Of a DNA stretch of 20,052 bases, positions 13,538 to 19,903 are shown piece after piece. Position 1 is the stretch's first letter. Every line of letters starts with the position of its first letter. The DNA is from a virus: the IMG/VR virus record IMGVR_UViG_3300028829_005561, positions 1 to 20,052 of that record. One strand, given 5' to 3'. The notes below the pieces were generated by a model that worked only from the letters and a program-made list of their open reading frames with translations, searched no databases and was not told the DNA's origin. Made by a program: the position numbers and the translations under genes.

Positions 13538-14521
13538 AAGGAAGATATATAATAGAGTATAGAACGCTGAGATTACACGTTTATGGTGACTTGTCTTTAG
13601 TGAGATTACCCTATATCGGTTGCTCATGTATCCACTCTCGTTGCCGAAAGTATCAAGTCAGTGTCGGTTATTTGAGTGAACCACTCTTTTCGTTAACAAC
13701 TACTCAACTACTACTTTACTCTGTCAAACCTTGCGAGTTCACTAAGGGACGGCCATCCCACCAGGTATTTGATAATTGACATCAGGAGACTTGCGGTCTA
13801 CCAATGACTTCGTTAGTCTATTGACTCGAAGTGTTAGACACCTTTCGTTGTCAACGCCCGAAGAACTTTTGCTCTCTTTTAGTTTTAGTAAAAGTAACGA
13901 TGGAAATGAGAAAGATGTGCTTCGGGAGAAGTTTCGTTTCTTTTGAAAACAAAATGCTTCACACCTCTCTGTAAGTCTGTCAACTTACGGTACTTCAGGA
14001 ATACGTTAACTTATCGTATCGGAATTCCTTTGTACTGGTACTCAGCCCTACAACACCTGACAGGGTGTGTCGAACCGTCACCTGTAGCTTTTCCTATTGA
14101 TATCACTATCTCAACTCTGATATTCCACGGACTCAGAGTGGTCTCGTCCCTTTAGCAGTTGCCCTTAGGGTCTTGACCGTAGCCACTTTGTTTAGTTGTC
14201 AGAGTAAACTCTGCGAATATTCACGATGTACTATTCTCGTTTCAATCCCTTTAGTCCCATTGCTGGGGTTATCTAACGACGCTAAACCGCCGTCAAATGT
14301 CATACTTAACCGTTTAAGAAAAAGGGGTTAATCTTTTGTATTCCTTTCACAAACTGTGATGATTAAGGTGACACTTACTAATATTTTCAAAGAACGTCTT
14401 CAGTACTCTTACTGAATTGTTTTACAAAACTACAACAAATTTTTTAATCTGTCAAACTTTTTTTTAAAAACTTTCTGATTTTCTGTTGGGTAAAATATAA
14501 ATACTCCAATAAATCTCAAAA
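13507..14521 (-). ncRNA. candidate large structured non-coding RNA, about 1 kb
   Basis: This is the longest gene-free stretch in the window. It is bracketed by a Bacteroidota-type promoter (14528-14557) and a strong terminator (13507-13537), both on the minus strand, predicting a transcript of about 1,015 bases. Its core is more G+C-rich than its surroundings: three 60-base lines I counted gave 43-48%, against about 35% in a coding line nearby. On the RNA strand it has many local hairpins: TTCAGTA/TACTGAA (14399-14416), CCCA-GCAA-TGGG (14256-14267), CAGAG/CTCTG (near 14200), GTAAGT/ACTTAC (13971-13988), a 6+4-pair hairpin (13807-13832), and ACTTTCG-GCAA-CGAGAGT (13634-13651). Two are capped by GNRA loops. 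The first 120 bases are A/U-rich. No open frame inside looks like a protein. Size and phage setting recall GOLLD and ROOL RNAs, but membership is unproven. Confidence 0.75.
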
Positions 14522-14527
14522 GTTATA

Positions 14528-14557
14528 CAAATATACAAAAAATTTACTCTCAGACAA
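14528..14557 (-). promoter_or_regulatory. Bacteroidota-type promoter of the large RNA
   Basis: The minus strand has TTG at 14557-14555, a 19-base spacer and TATATTTG at 14535-14528. Both boxes and the spacing fit the Bacteroidota housekeeping sigma consensus. The start is expected near 14521. It lies between the stop at 14604 and the RNA. Confidence 0.75.
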
Positions 14558-14603
14558 GCCCTTTAGAGGTTTTTTTATGTTTTGTATTAAAATTATTGGA
14601 TAT

Positions 14604-14828
14604 TTACCCAATAATCACACCATTAGAATCAAAATACTTTTCTAAAGCACTTAACCTATCATCCGCATCTACTAACATTACTAACGCTTCTTCAGCGTTT
14701 TTATAGAAGTCCCCTGTTGAGTGGTCTCCGATTCCTACCGCTTTATTACCAAGTAATTCAAGTGATAATAATGCCTTTGCTTTATCTGCCTGTGCAGATG
14801 TTCTTAACATGTTTACTAATTTGTTCAT
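14604..14828 (-). CDS. hypothetical 74-residue protein
   Basis: A helical protein, MNKLVNMLRTSAQADKAKAL, then ELLGNKAVGIGDHSTGDF, and an acidic helix with LVDADDRLSALEKYF. I do not recognise a named family. Its ATG overlaps the Nudix stop by four bases (14825-14828), so the two are translationally coupled and may share a pathway. Between its stop and the promoter of the large RNA there is no convincing terminator on the minus strand, so read-through into the RNA is possible. Confidence 0.7.
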   Translation of the reverse strand: MNKLVNMLRTSAQADKAKALLSLELLGNKAVGIGDHSTGDFYKNAEEALVMLVDADDRLSALEKYFDSNGVIIG

Positions 14829-15232
14829 TTTAAAATTATTTTTATAAGTTTATTAAATTGTTTTGTCATTGGTTCGGGTAATTCATCTTTACCAAAATAC
14901 CCACATTCCGTGTGTTCATCACCATCATGAGCATTTTCTAAATCAGGAAACATCTCTTCTTCTACATCCATAAGATATGCGTATAACATACCTTTAACTT
15001 TTGTTCCATCTCTATTATATCTTTTTATGACTGCCGCGAAATTAATTTCACCCATTACCGGTAGGTCAGTCTCTTCAATGAATTCTCTAATAGCAGCATC
15101 CTTAATCGGCTCCCCTTCTTCCACACTTCCTGCTGGACATGACCAAAATCCTGGTAATGTCGTTTCTGAATTTCTTTTGCAAAGTAGAACTTTATTGTTA
15201 CACCTTACAATTATACCTGCGTATTTTTTCAT
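14825..15232 (-). CDS. Nudix hydrolase
   Basis: Nudix enzymes hydrolyse nucleoside diphosphates linked to another group, using a metal-binding helix. The 135-residue protein has the box G35-x5-E41-x7-R49-E50-x2-E53-E54 with DL after it, complete except that Asp replaces the usual Gly after the second Glu pair (EETDL). Before the box, KVLLCKRN and PGFWSCPAGSVEEGE are typical of MutT/NTP-pyrophosphatase-like members. The substrate could be an oxidised or modified NTP, or a nucleotide sugar; the sequence does not decide. It is the first gene of a two-gene unit divergent from the DUF192 gene, with 28 bases between the two starts. Confidence 0.93.
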   Translation of the reverse strand: MKKYAGIIVRCNNKVLLCKRNSETTLPGFWSCPAGSVEEGEPIKDAAIREFIEETDLPVMGEINFAAVIKRYNRDGTKVKGMLYAYLMDVEEEMFPDLENAHDGDEHTECGYFGKDELPEPMTKQFNKLIKIILK

Positions 15233-15248
15233 ATATTCTCTTTATTGT

Positions 15249-15256
15249 ATATTTAT
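15249..15256 (+). promoter_or_regulatory. ATATTTAT promoter-like element before the DUF192 gene
   Basis: The plus strand reads TATATTTATTAGTATG, with the ATG at 15261. It differs by one base from the element before the minus-strand gene at 2196, though the genes are unrelated. Initiation seven bases downstream would give a leaderless or nearly leaderless mRNA. Confidence 0.45.
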
Positions 15257-15260
15257 TAGT

Positions 15261-15617
15261 ATGAAAGTAATAATAAATGATAATATTTTAAAAGTCAAAG
15301 TTTCTGCCACTCCAGATTCCATTTCTAAAGGAATGATGAGTAAAAAGTTTGATGAATCTTTTAATGGTATGTTATTTTTTATGCCAAACACCACTGAACA
15401 AAGTTTTTGGATGTATAACTGTATAATACCATTAGATATCATTTTTATTAACGGAACAGAAATAACTAAAATCCATTCCAACTGTCAACCGTGTAATGAT
15501 AATAAAAATTGTGAGTCATATCAAGGTTTTGGCAATACAGTTTTAGAAGTCTCTGGTGGTTTTTGTGAAGAACAAGGCATAAAAAAAGGAGACAATGTCT
15601 CCTTCTCTTTATTTTAA
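15261..15617 (+). CDS. DUF192 family protein
   Basis: The frame is open from farther upstream, but the ATG at 15261 gives a protein of 118 residues that begins where the DUF192 domain begins; upstream codons lie in the divergent Nudix gene. Family features are KGMMSKK, GMLFFMPNTTEQSFWMYN, IPLDIIFINGTEI and a final VLEVSGGFCEEQGIKKGD. DUF192 proteins are small beta-barrel proteins of unclear function, often exported in bacteria; this copy has no signal peptide. Two extra Cys clusters (CQPCNDNKNC near 74-83) are unusual. It is the only plus-strand gene in the right half. The terminator of the opposing gene lies inside its last codons. Confidence 0.88.
   Translation: MKVIINDNILKVKVSATPDSISKGMMSKKFDESFNGMLFFMPNTTEQSFWMYNCIIPLDIIFINGTEITKIHSNCQPCNDNKNCESYQGFGNTVLEVSGGFCEEQGIKKGDNVSFSLF
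15581..15602 (-). terminator. intrinsic terminator inside the DUF192 coding sequence
   Basis: GGAGAC and GTCTCC form a perfect six-pair stem with a three-base loop. On the minus strand it is followed by seven T. It lies 21 bases beyond 15623, the stop of the frame-corrected DHH/M15 gene, and inside the last codons of the opposing DUF192 gene. Confidence 0.8.
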
Positions 15618-15622
15618 TACTT

Positions 15623-15724
15623 TTAACCCTTTTTAAGTTCTGTGGAAGTTTCTATTCCAACAATACCATCAATTAAATTTAATCCCCTATCTTTTTGGAA
15701 CTTCTTAATCGCTTTCTTAGTCCA
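15623..15724 (-). pseudogene. displaced C-terminal tail of the peptidoglycan-binding domain
   Basis: This frame encodes 33 residues beginning WTKKAIKKFQKDRGLNLIDG and ending ELKKG. It continues the peptidoglycan-binding domain that the main frame abandons after DGKFG. The typical family order is DGxFGxxTxxAVxxFQ, so the tail clearly belongs to the upstream gene. A net loss of one base (or four) near 15720-15730 explains the split. The stop at 15623 is close to the terminator at 15581-15602. Confidence 0.8.
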
Positions 15725-17814
15725 AACTTACCATCAACACCAGGTTCACCTAAATCATAACCATTTTTTTTCAAAATGTTTTGTATTTGCTTTACTCCTT
15801 CACCTTTTGAACCAACAGCAATAAGTTCTGAATTATCACCATTACTTATTATGTCATCAATTTTTAGATTACTTTTTTTAATTTTACCTTCGTCTTTACC
15901 TACCGGACCACTACTATTTGTTTTACCTCCGTCTTTGTTTGAAACATGTAGATGATTATAATGATTACCTCCAATATCAGTTTGCCATAAAACCGCCTTT
16001 TTATGACCACGTTCACCGTTCCAATTATAACCTAATTCAACTAAAGCGTCTTTAAGTCTATTTCCTGCAATTCTAAAATTTTCACTACCGTTAGTAGAGT
16101 TAGATGCATTACCCGAACCTCTTAAACGTTTCTGTTTTGGGTCTTTTAAATCTTGTAATCTAGATATATCAACCGCATCATGAGTACTATGTCTACTAAC
16201 ATTACCTGACTTAGTTTTACTACTATGTCCAGTATGTGCCCAATTAATCTGAACTTTTACTTTAGCTTTTTCTGCTGCAGATTGGATATCATTTAACAAT
16301 TCTTTATTAACCGTGTCTTTTCTAGCTCTTCTATGTACATCAATATTATCTGACTCATAATCACCAATAGTAACATCTATTTCTTTTATCATTCCTTCAT
16401 TTACACCTTTGGATTCATTAATTTTTTCTTTAAGTTTTCTTACAAATTCTTTTTGAATCATTTTAACAAACTTAACATATGGTGAATCACCTTTATCTTT
16501 ATTGTATTTATATTTACCTTCAGGTTTTCTCTTACCTCTTCCAAAGTAATTTAAAGCAGATATATTTGTAATACATTTGTGTCCACCTGAGTTAGCTTGA
16601 ATCATTTCCCACGCTGGAACACCTAATTTATCTAATATCGCCCACTCATCTTCAGTTAATTTAGTTGATGGTTTGTCCATTATATCTTTTAATTTTTCCA
16701 TGTAGTCATCACCACCACTCATCGAACGAACCTTATCACCATAAAAGGCTTCTAAATCCGCATTAGTAAAACCAACTGACTCATCACCAAATTGTTTATT
16801 ACCCTCTGATATCCACTTGATTGTAGATAAAGGAATTATCTTTTCTCTTAATTGACTCTCCCATTTACTTAATACTTCTTGAGCTATATCACCTAAGTTA
16901 ACACCTTTCAATTCTCTCTCACCTTTGAATGGGTTACATGAAGCTTGTACTAACCCCATTGGCCAAGCGATTACTATAAAGTCAGCCTCAGGATTATTTT
17001 TGAATGGAGTGTAACGGTCATAAGAACCTGGTTTGAACATTGAACCTCCACCGTATTGTACTATAATTCCGTCATCAACATAAACCTTATCACTATCTTT
17101 TTGTTTCTGTACATAATCTTTTTGATTCAACGCCATTTCTTCAGGTAACGCGTACCCCTTTTCAGCGGCTAATCTATTAATGTTTTGAAATATGTTTAAT
17201 AGTGATGGTTGAGATGTCATTACTAAGTCTTCCATAAAACCTGGTTTATTCTTATAAGCTAACATAAGTTTGTTAGTAGCTAAACCTAAGGCCATTTTAT
17301 TTTTCTGTAATGACTTATCTTTTTGTAGTTTAAATACAAAATTCATTATATCTTGTGGTTCTAACCCATACTTAGCAAAATCTGCAGAATCAACTGTAGA
17401 TATTAATCTAATATCATCAGCAGTAAAGATATCACTTGGTGACATTATTTGGGATAAGGTCTCAACATTTGAACGTGATGACCTGAATGATGTTGATGTA
17501 TCACCTTCCACACCTGTTTGACTATCATGATGGTCTGTATGTACAACAAACATCGGCTTTCCATGTGCGAAATCAACTAAAACCGGCATCGTATCACCTT
17601 TAGCGTCTTGTTTCTTTACCGCAAATTCCTTATCACCGTATTGTATTATTTCAGAATCAACAACTTTGATTCCATTATTCTCTAAATAATTTTTCATAGC
17701 TAAGGCAGTCGTAACACCGTCTAAATCTTGATGAAAATATATTTTAGCTTTCTGATATCTCTTAGATAAATCTTTGATATTTCTTAATCCTGATTCTTTA
17801 ATTAATTTTTTCAT
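15679..17814 (-). CDS. DHH phosphoesterase fused to M15-like peptidase and peptidoglycan-binding domain
   Basis: The frame encodes 711 residues. Residues 1-13 (MKKLIKESGLRNI) resemble a tag shared with other proteins here. Residues 20-460 form a DHH-family phosphoesterase: D30-x-D32 (FHQDLDG), D81, T-D-H-H at 93-96, and a DHHA1-like SGGHK at 409-413; such enzymes cleave oligonucleotides, single-stranded DNA or cyclic dinucleotides. Residues about 480-625 look like an M15-type peptidoglycan peptidase, with zinc ligands H542 and D549 in SRHSTHDAVDIS and H621/H623 in NHLHVS. Residues 664-698 start a peptidoglycan-binding domain (GSKGEGVKQIQ, GVDGKFG) cut short by a frameshift. The start overlaps the lysozyme stop by four bases, so both wall-acting enzymes are coexpressed. 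A merger of two genes is possible. Confidence 0.88.
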   Translation of the reverse strand: MKKLIKESGLRNIKDLSKRYQKAKIYFHQDLDGVTTALAMKNYLENNGIKVVDSEIIQYGDKEFAVKKQDAKGDTMPVLVDFAHGKPMFVVHTDHHDSQTGVEGDTSTSFRSSRSNVETLSQIMSPSDIFTADDIRLISTVDSADFAKYGLEPQDIMNFVFKLQKDKSLQKNKMALGLATNKLMLAYKNKPGFMEDLVMTSQPSLLNIFQNINRLAAEKGYALPEEMALNQKDYVQKQKDSDKVYVDDGIIVQYGGGSMFKPGSYDRYTPFKNNPEADFIVIAWPMGLVQASCNPFKGERELKGVNLGDIAQEVLSKWESQLREKIIPLSTIKWISEGNKQFGDESVGFTNADLEAFYGDKVRSMSGGDDYMEKLKDIMDKPSTKLTEDEWAILDKLGVPAWEMIQANSGGHKCITNISALNYFGRGKRKPEGKYKYNKDKGDSPYVKFVKMIQKEFVRKLKEKINESKGVNEGMIKEIDVTIGDYESDNIDVHRRARKDTVNKELLNDIQSAAEKAKVKVQINWAHTGHSSKTKSGNVSRHSTHDAVDISRLQDLKDPKQKRLRGSGNASNSTNGSENFRIAGNRLKDALVELGYNWNGERGHKKAVLWQTDIGGNHYNHLHVSNKDGGKTNSSGPVGKDEGKIKKSNLKIDDIISNGDNSELIAVGSKGEGVKQIQNILKKNGYDLGEPGVDGKFGLRKRLRSSKKIGD

Positions 17815-18380
17815 GATATAAACATATTTTTTTCTTTTGTTCTTCTATTTTTAAGACCGTCATTCGAGGACTTATATGATAAAATACTTTCTGCCGCTTT
17901 TTTATTTTGACCAGATTTAACATATTGTATGAATCTTGACATTCTAACTGAATCACATCCAGTATTAAAAACTAATGATATTAACGAATCAAATTGTCCT
18001 TGAGTTAACATATACGTTTTTAATCCTTTATCTTTCCATTCCCCTAAAAATCTTCTAACACAGTCGGCAGCCTCCGAAGCATCTTTATAAAGTAACTCTA
18101 ACGCAGTTTTTTTATCTATCACTAAACCACGTTTTACATCACTACCAGTGTGTCCATAACCGATAGTTAAAACTCCACTTGTGTCTTTATAAGCTTTTAA
18201 TACTGGCTCCTTTATGTTACCAATTGGTTTTTTGGGGTCACCTTCTTCAAATTTAATATGGTCCCAAAAGTTTTGACTGGCCTTCATTTTAGTACCATCT
18301 TTTTTATCAACTTCATTCTCAATTAAATACATTTTACGTATTTGAGATTCTTCTGACTCATTTATAAATAACTTTGACAT
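17811..18380 (-). CDS. T4-type lysozyme / endolysin (GH24)
   Basis: GH24 lysozymes cut the glycan strands of peptidoglycan. The 189-residue protein has a 35-residue N-terminal extension (MSKLFINESEESQIRKMYLIENE) and then the full domain: the catalytic Glu in KFEEGD (E46 most likely), Y64-K-D66, TIGYGHT (72-78) with Thr78, LTQGQFDSLISLVFNTG (125-141) and GLKNRRTKEKNMF. There is no signal peptide or SAR anchor, so release would need a holin, or the enzyme is delivered with the virion. The N-terminal extension resembles those of the DHH/M15 and 99-residue proteins and contains L-I-E, a possible prohead-protease site. It is the first gene of its transcript; an ATATTTAT element lies 14 bases before the ATG. 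Confidence 0.95.
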   Translation of the reverse strand: MSKLFINESEESQIRKMYLIENEVDKKDGTKMKASQNFWDHIKFEEGDPKKPIGNIKEPVLKAYKDTSGVLTIGYGHTGSDVKRGLVIDKKTALELLYKDASEAADCVRRFLGEWKDKGLKTYMLTQGQFDSLISLVFNTGCDSVRMSRFIQYVKSGQNKKAAESILSYKSSNDGLKNRRTKEKNMFIS

Positions 18381-18394
18381 AAAAACTTTTATTA

Positions 18395-18402
18395 ATAAAT
18401 AT
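18395..18402 (-). promoter_or_regulatory. ATATTTAT promoter-like element before the lysozyme
   Basis: The minus strand reads GATATTTATTAATAAAAG, ending 14 bases before the lysozyme ATG at 18380 and just beyond the terminator at 18413-18438, where a promoter is expected. Confidence 0.45.
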
Positions 18403-18412
18403 CTATAATAAC

Positions 18413-18438
18413 AAAAAACCCCTCACTTTGTAGGGGTT
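18413..18438 (-). terminator. intrinsic terminator ending the methyltransferase unit
   Basis: AACCCCT and AGGGGTT form a perfect seven-pair stem around an eight-base loop, followed on the minus strand by a run of T. The stop codon of the 56-residue gene (18423-18425) lies within the hairpin. Confidence 0.9.
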
Positions 18439-18593
18439 TCACTCATTAATGATATTGAACATGCGATGATATTATCGAACCACACTTTTTTAGGTCCATT
18501 CAAATTTTCTTTTTTAAATGTTTTTACATGACCATCAGTTGTCGATATAGTTATAGAATCCCTTTTCTGAACTTTAATTTCTCGTATGTTCAT
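18423..18593 (-). CDS. 56-residue hypothetical protein
   Basis: An ATG at 18593, overlapping the methyltransferase end by 20 bases, opens 56 codons. The product MNIREIKVQKRDSITISTTD, then GHVKTFKKENLNGPKKVWFD, looks like a small beta-rich domain with a hydrophobic helix (NIIACSISLM) at the end. Its stop lies in the terminator stem, so the terminator directly closes this unit. No family is recognised. The overlap and tight terminator placement argue that it is real. Confidence 0.55.
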   Translation of the reverse strand: MNIREIKVQKRDSITISTTDGHVKTFKKENLNGPKKVWFDNIIACSISLMSETPTK

Positions 18594-19452
18594 CTAATAC
18601 TAACTTCAGTTGTTTTTGTTCAGTTTGATACTCTTTTAGTCTTTCTCTGGCGACTTCACAGTAATTTTTACTGATATCCATACCAATCCAAGGTCTACCT
18701 AACATTTCCGCAGCTAAACAAGTTGTCCCACTTCCATTGAATGGGTCCATAACTACATCTTCTTTATATGAAAGAATTTTAATCGCCCTATATGGTATAT
18801 CCAATGAAAATGTTGCCTTTGTTTTTTGTCTTGTATCCGCAAAATAATTCCACTGACCAAAGACTAAAGACATAAAATCTTTTTTATCTTTATCCTCATA
18901 GACTAACTTCTTTCTAAACTCACCTTCAATTTTTTCATTAGGAACCATTTGAAACTCACCTTTCCATTGAGGTGTCCCTTTAATATCTTTCTTATGTTTT
19001 TTCTTATAAGCGAGAATCACACACTCCTTAGGATTATAGATATATGGTGAAGATGGACTCATCCAACTACCCCAAGCAGTTGTCTTTGAGCGGTGTGGGG
19101 AATCTTCTTCTAAATCCACAATACCAAAGAAACCAAACCCAATCTCTTTCATTATCATCCAAAATTCAGCAGAAAAATATATTCTACCACCTTTTTTTTG
19201 TCTGTTAATCTCGTAAGGAATGTTTAGTGCTATACGACCATCGTCTTTAAGTACTCGATAAGTCTCCCTTAACCATTCTCTTGTAAATTTCCAGTACTCG
19301 GCTATTTCTTTATCATCATCCCAACTATCATAATCAATACCAACACCATAAGGTGGACTAGTGACAACTAAGTCTACTGTTTTTTCGGACATCTCCGACA
19401 TAAGTTTACGACCATCACCGCAATAAATTTTATTCTTCTCCATTTTGTTCAA
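18574..19452 (-). CDS. DNA methyltransferase, beta class (SPPY; N4-cytosine or N6-adenine)
   Basis: This enzyme family transfers a methyl group from S-adenosylmethionine to an exocyclic amino group of DNA. The 292-residue protein has motif IV TSPPYGVG near residues 31-38, and near its C-terminus the SAM-binding motif I DPFNGSGTTCLAAEMLGRPW followed by GMDISKNYCEVARERL. Motif IV before motif I defines the beta class. SPPY favours N4-cytosine but does not exclude adenine. Between them lies a variable target-recognition region (about 80-190). No restriction endonuclease gene is adjacent, so protection of phage DNA against host restriction is likely. It overlaps DUF3310 upstream by 23 bases and the 56-residue gene downstream by 20. 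A second ATG at 19443 is an alternative start. Confidence 0.93.
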   Translation of the reverse strand: MNKMEKNKIYCGDGRKLMSEMSEKTVDLVVTSPPYGVGIDYDSWDDDKEIAEYWKFTREWLRETYRVLKDDGRIALNIPYEINRQKKGGRIYFSAEFWMIMKEIGFGFFGIVDLEEDSPHRSKTTAWGSWMSPSSPYIYNPKECVILAYKKKHKKDIKGTPQWKGEFQMVPNEKIEGEFRKKLVYEDKDKKDFMSLVFGQWNYFADTRQKTKATFSLDIPYRAIKILSYKEDVVMDPFNGSGTTCLAAEMLGRPWIGMDISKNYCEVARERLKEYQTEQKQLKLVLDEHTRN

Positions 19453-19669
19453 TTGTTTTAATTCTTCTATCTAAATACCATAAAGCCTTTTTTAAGTCTT
19501 GTACCGGTGGATTATCATCTTTCTTACCACTTCTAATTATATATTTTAGAACATTGAATAGATACGCATCTTTATCTATCCCTGTCGCTTCAGCTATCTT
19601 AACAACCTCATAAGGGTTATCTTCACCCCCATAGTGTTCAGGGTGTGTTACTAGTTCTTTTTTACTCAT
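19430..19669 (-). CDS. DUF3310 family protein
   Basis: The 79-residue protein carries the DUF3310 pattern: HPEHYGG, then YEVVKIAEATG, FNVLKYIIRSGKKDD and DLKKALWYLDRRI. These phage proteins are small, helical and cytoplasmic, and are sometimes labelled as nucleotide-kinase-like; their actual role is unsettled. Length matches the core domain. It lies directly after the 77-residue gene and overlaps the methyltransferase start by 23 bases, so it is in the same unit. Confidence 0.9.
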   Translation of the reverse strand: MSKKELVTHPEHYGGEDNPYEVVKIAEATGIDKDAYLFNVLKYIIRSGKKDDNPPVQDLKKALWYLDRRIKTIEQNGEE

Positions 19670-19903
19670 TTACTTTTTGTTTGATGATAACATATAAAAA
19701 CCTTTATTATTTTCTATTTCAACAACAATATTATCATCAACTAATTTATCTAATATTTTTTTAGTTTGCTCAATAGAATCTTTTACTATAAAATCCGCAA
19801 TATATTTAATGTGTATCGGTATTCTAAGTTTACCTTCAATTTTATTCATAGTGGTTTTGGATACTCCGTTCATGATTTTTATATTTAATAATTTATTTTC
19901 CAT
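19670..19903 (-). CDS. small protein, possible winged-helix domain
   Basis: The 77-residue protein has the sequence feel of a winged helix: helices around KYIADFIVKDSIEQTKKILD, a LVDDNIVVEI strand and a wing ending GFYML. This is shape-based; no named family is recognised. If correct, it could regulate phage or host genes. It overlaps the GT11-like gene by 19 bases upstream and abuts DUF3310 downstream. Confidence 0.6.
   Translation of the reverse strand: MENKLLNIKIMNGVSKTTMNKIEGKLRIPIHIKYIADFIVKDSIEQTKKILDKLVDDNIVVEIENNKGFYMLSSNKK

Noticed and set aside
14065-14090. GGTTCGACACACC resembles a tRNA T-arm
   Set aside because: The bases flanking the loop do not form a five-pair stem, and no acceptor or anticodon arm fits around it.
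13591-14155. Two short plus-strand open frames within the large RNA
   Set aside because: They have no family features, no leader and Cys/Leu/Ser-rich random-looking composition, and oppose the promoter and terminator.
14239-14258. GTTTCAATCCCTTTAGTCCC resembles a CRISPR repeat end
   Set aside because: Only one copy occurs, with no regularly spaced repeats nearby; it lies in the candidate RNA.
13507-14521. Group I or group II intron, RNase P RNA, tmRNA or rRNA fragment
   Set aside because: I saw no group II domain V, no convincing group I P7 core, no RNase P or tmRNA landmarks, no rRNA-like blocks, and no interrupted gene on either side.
14548-14578. CCTTTAGAGG followed by T7 on the plus strand, possible terminator
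   Set aside because: The stem is only three to four pairs, no plus-strand transcript needs ending there, and it overlaps the RNA promoter.
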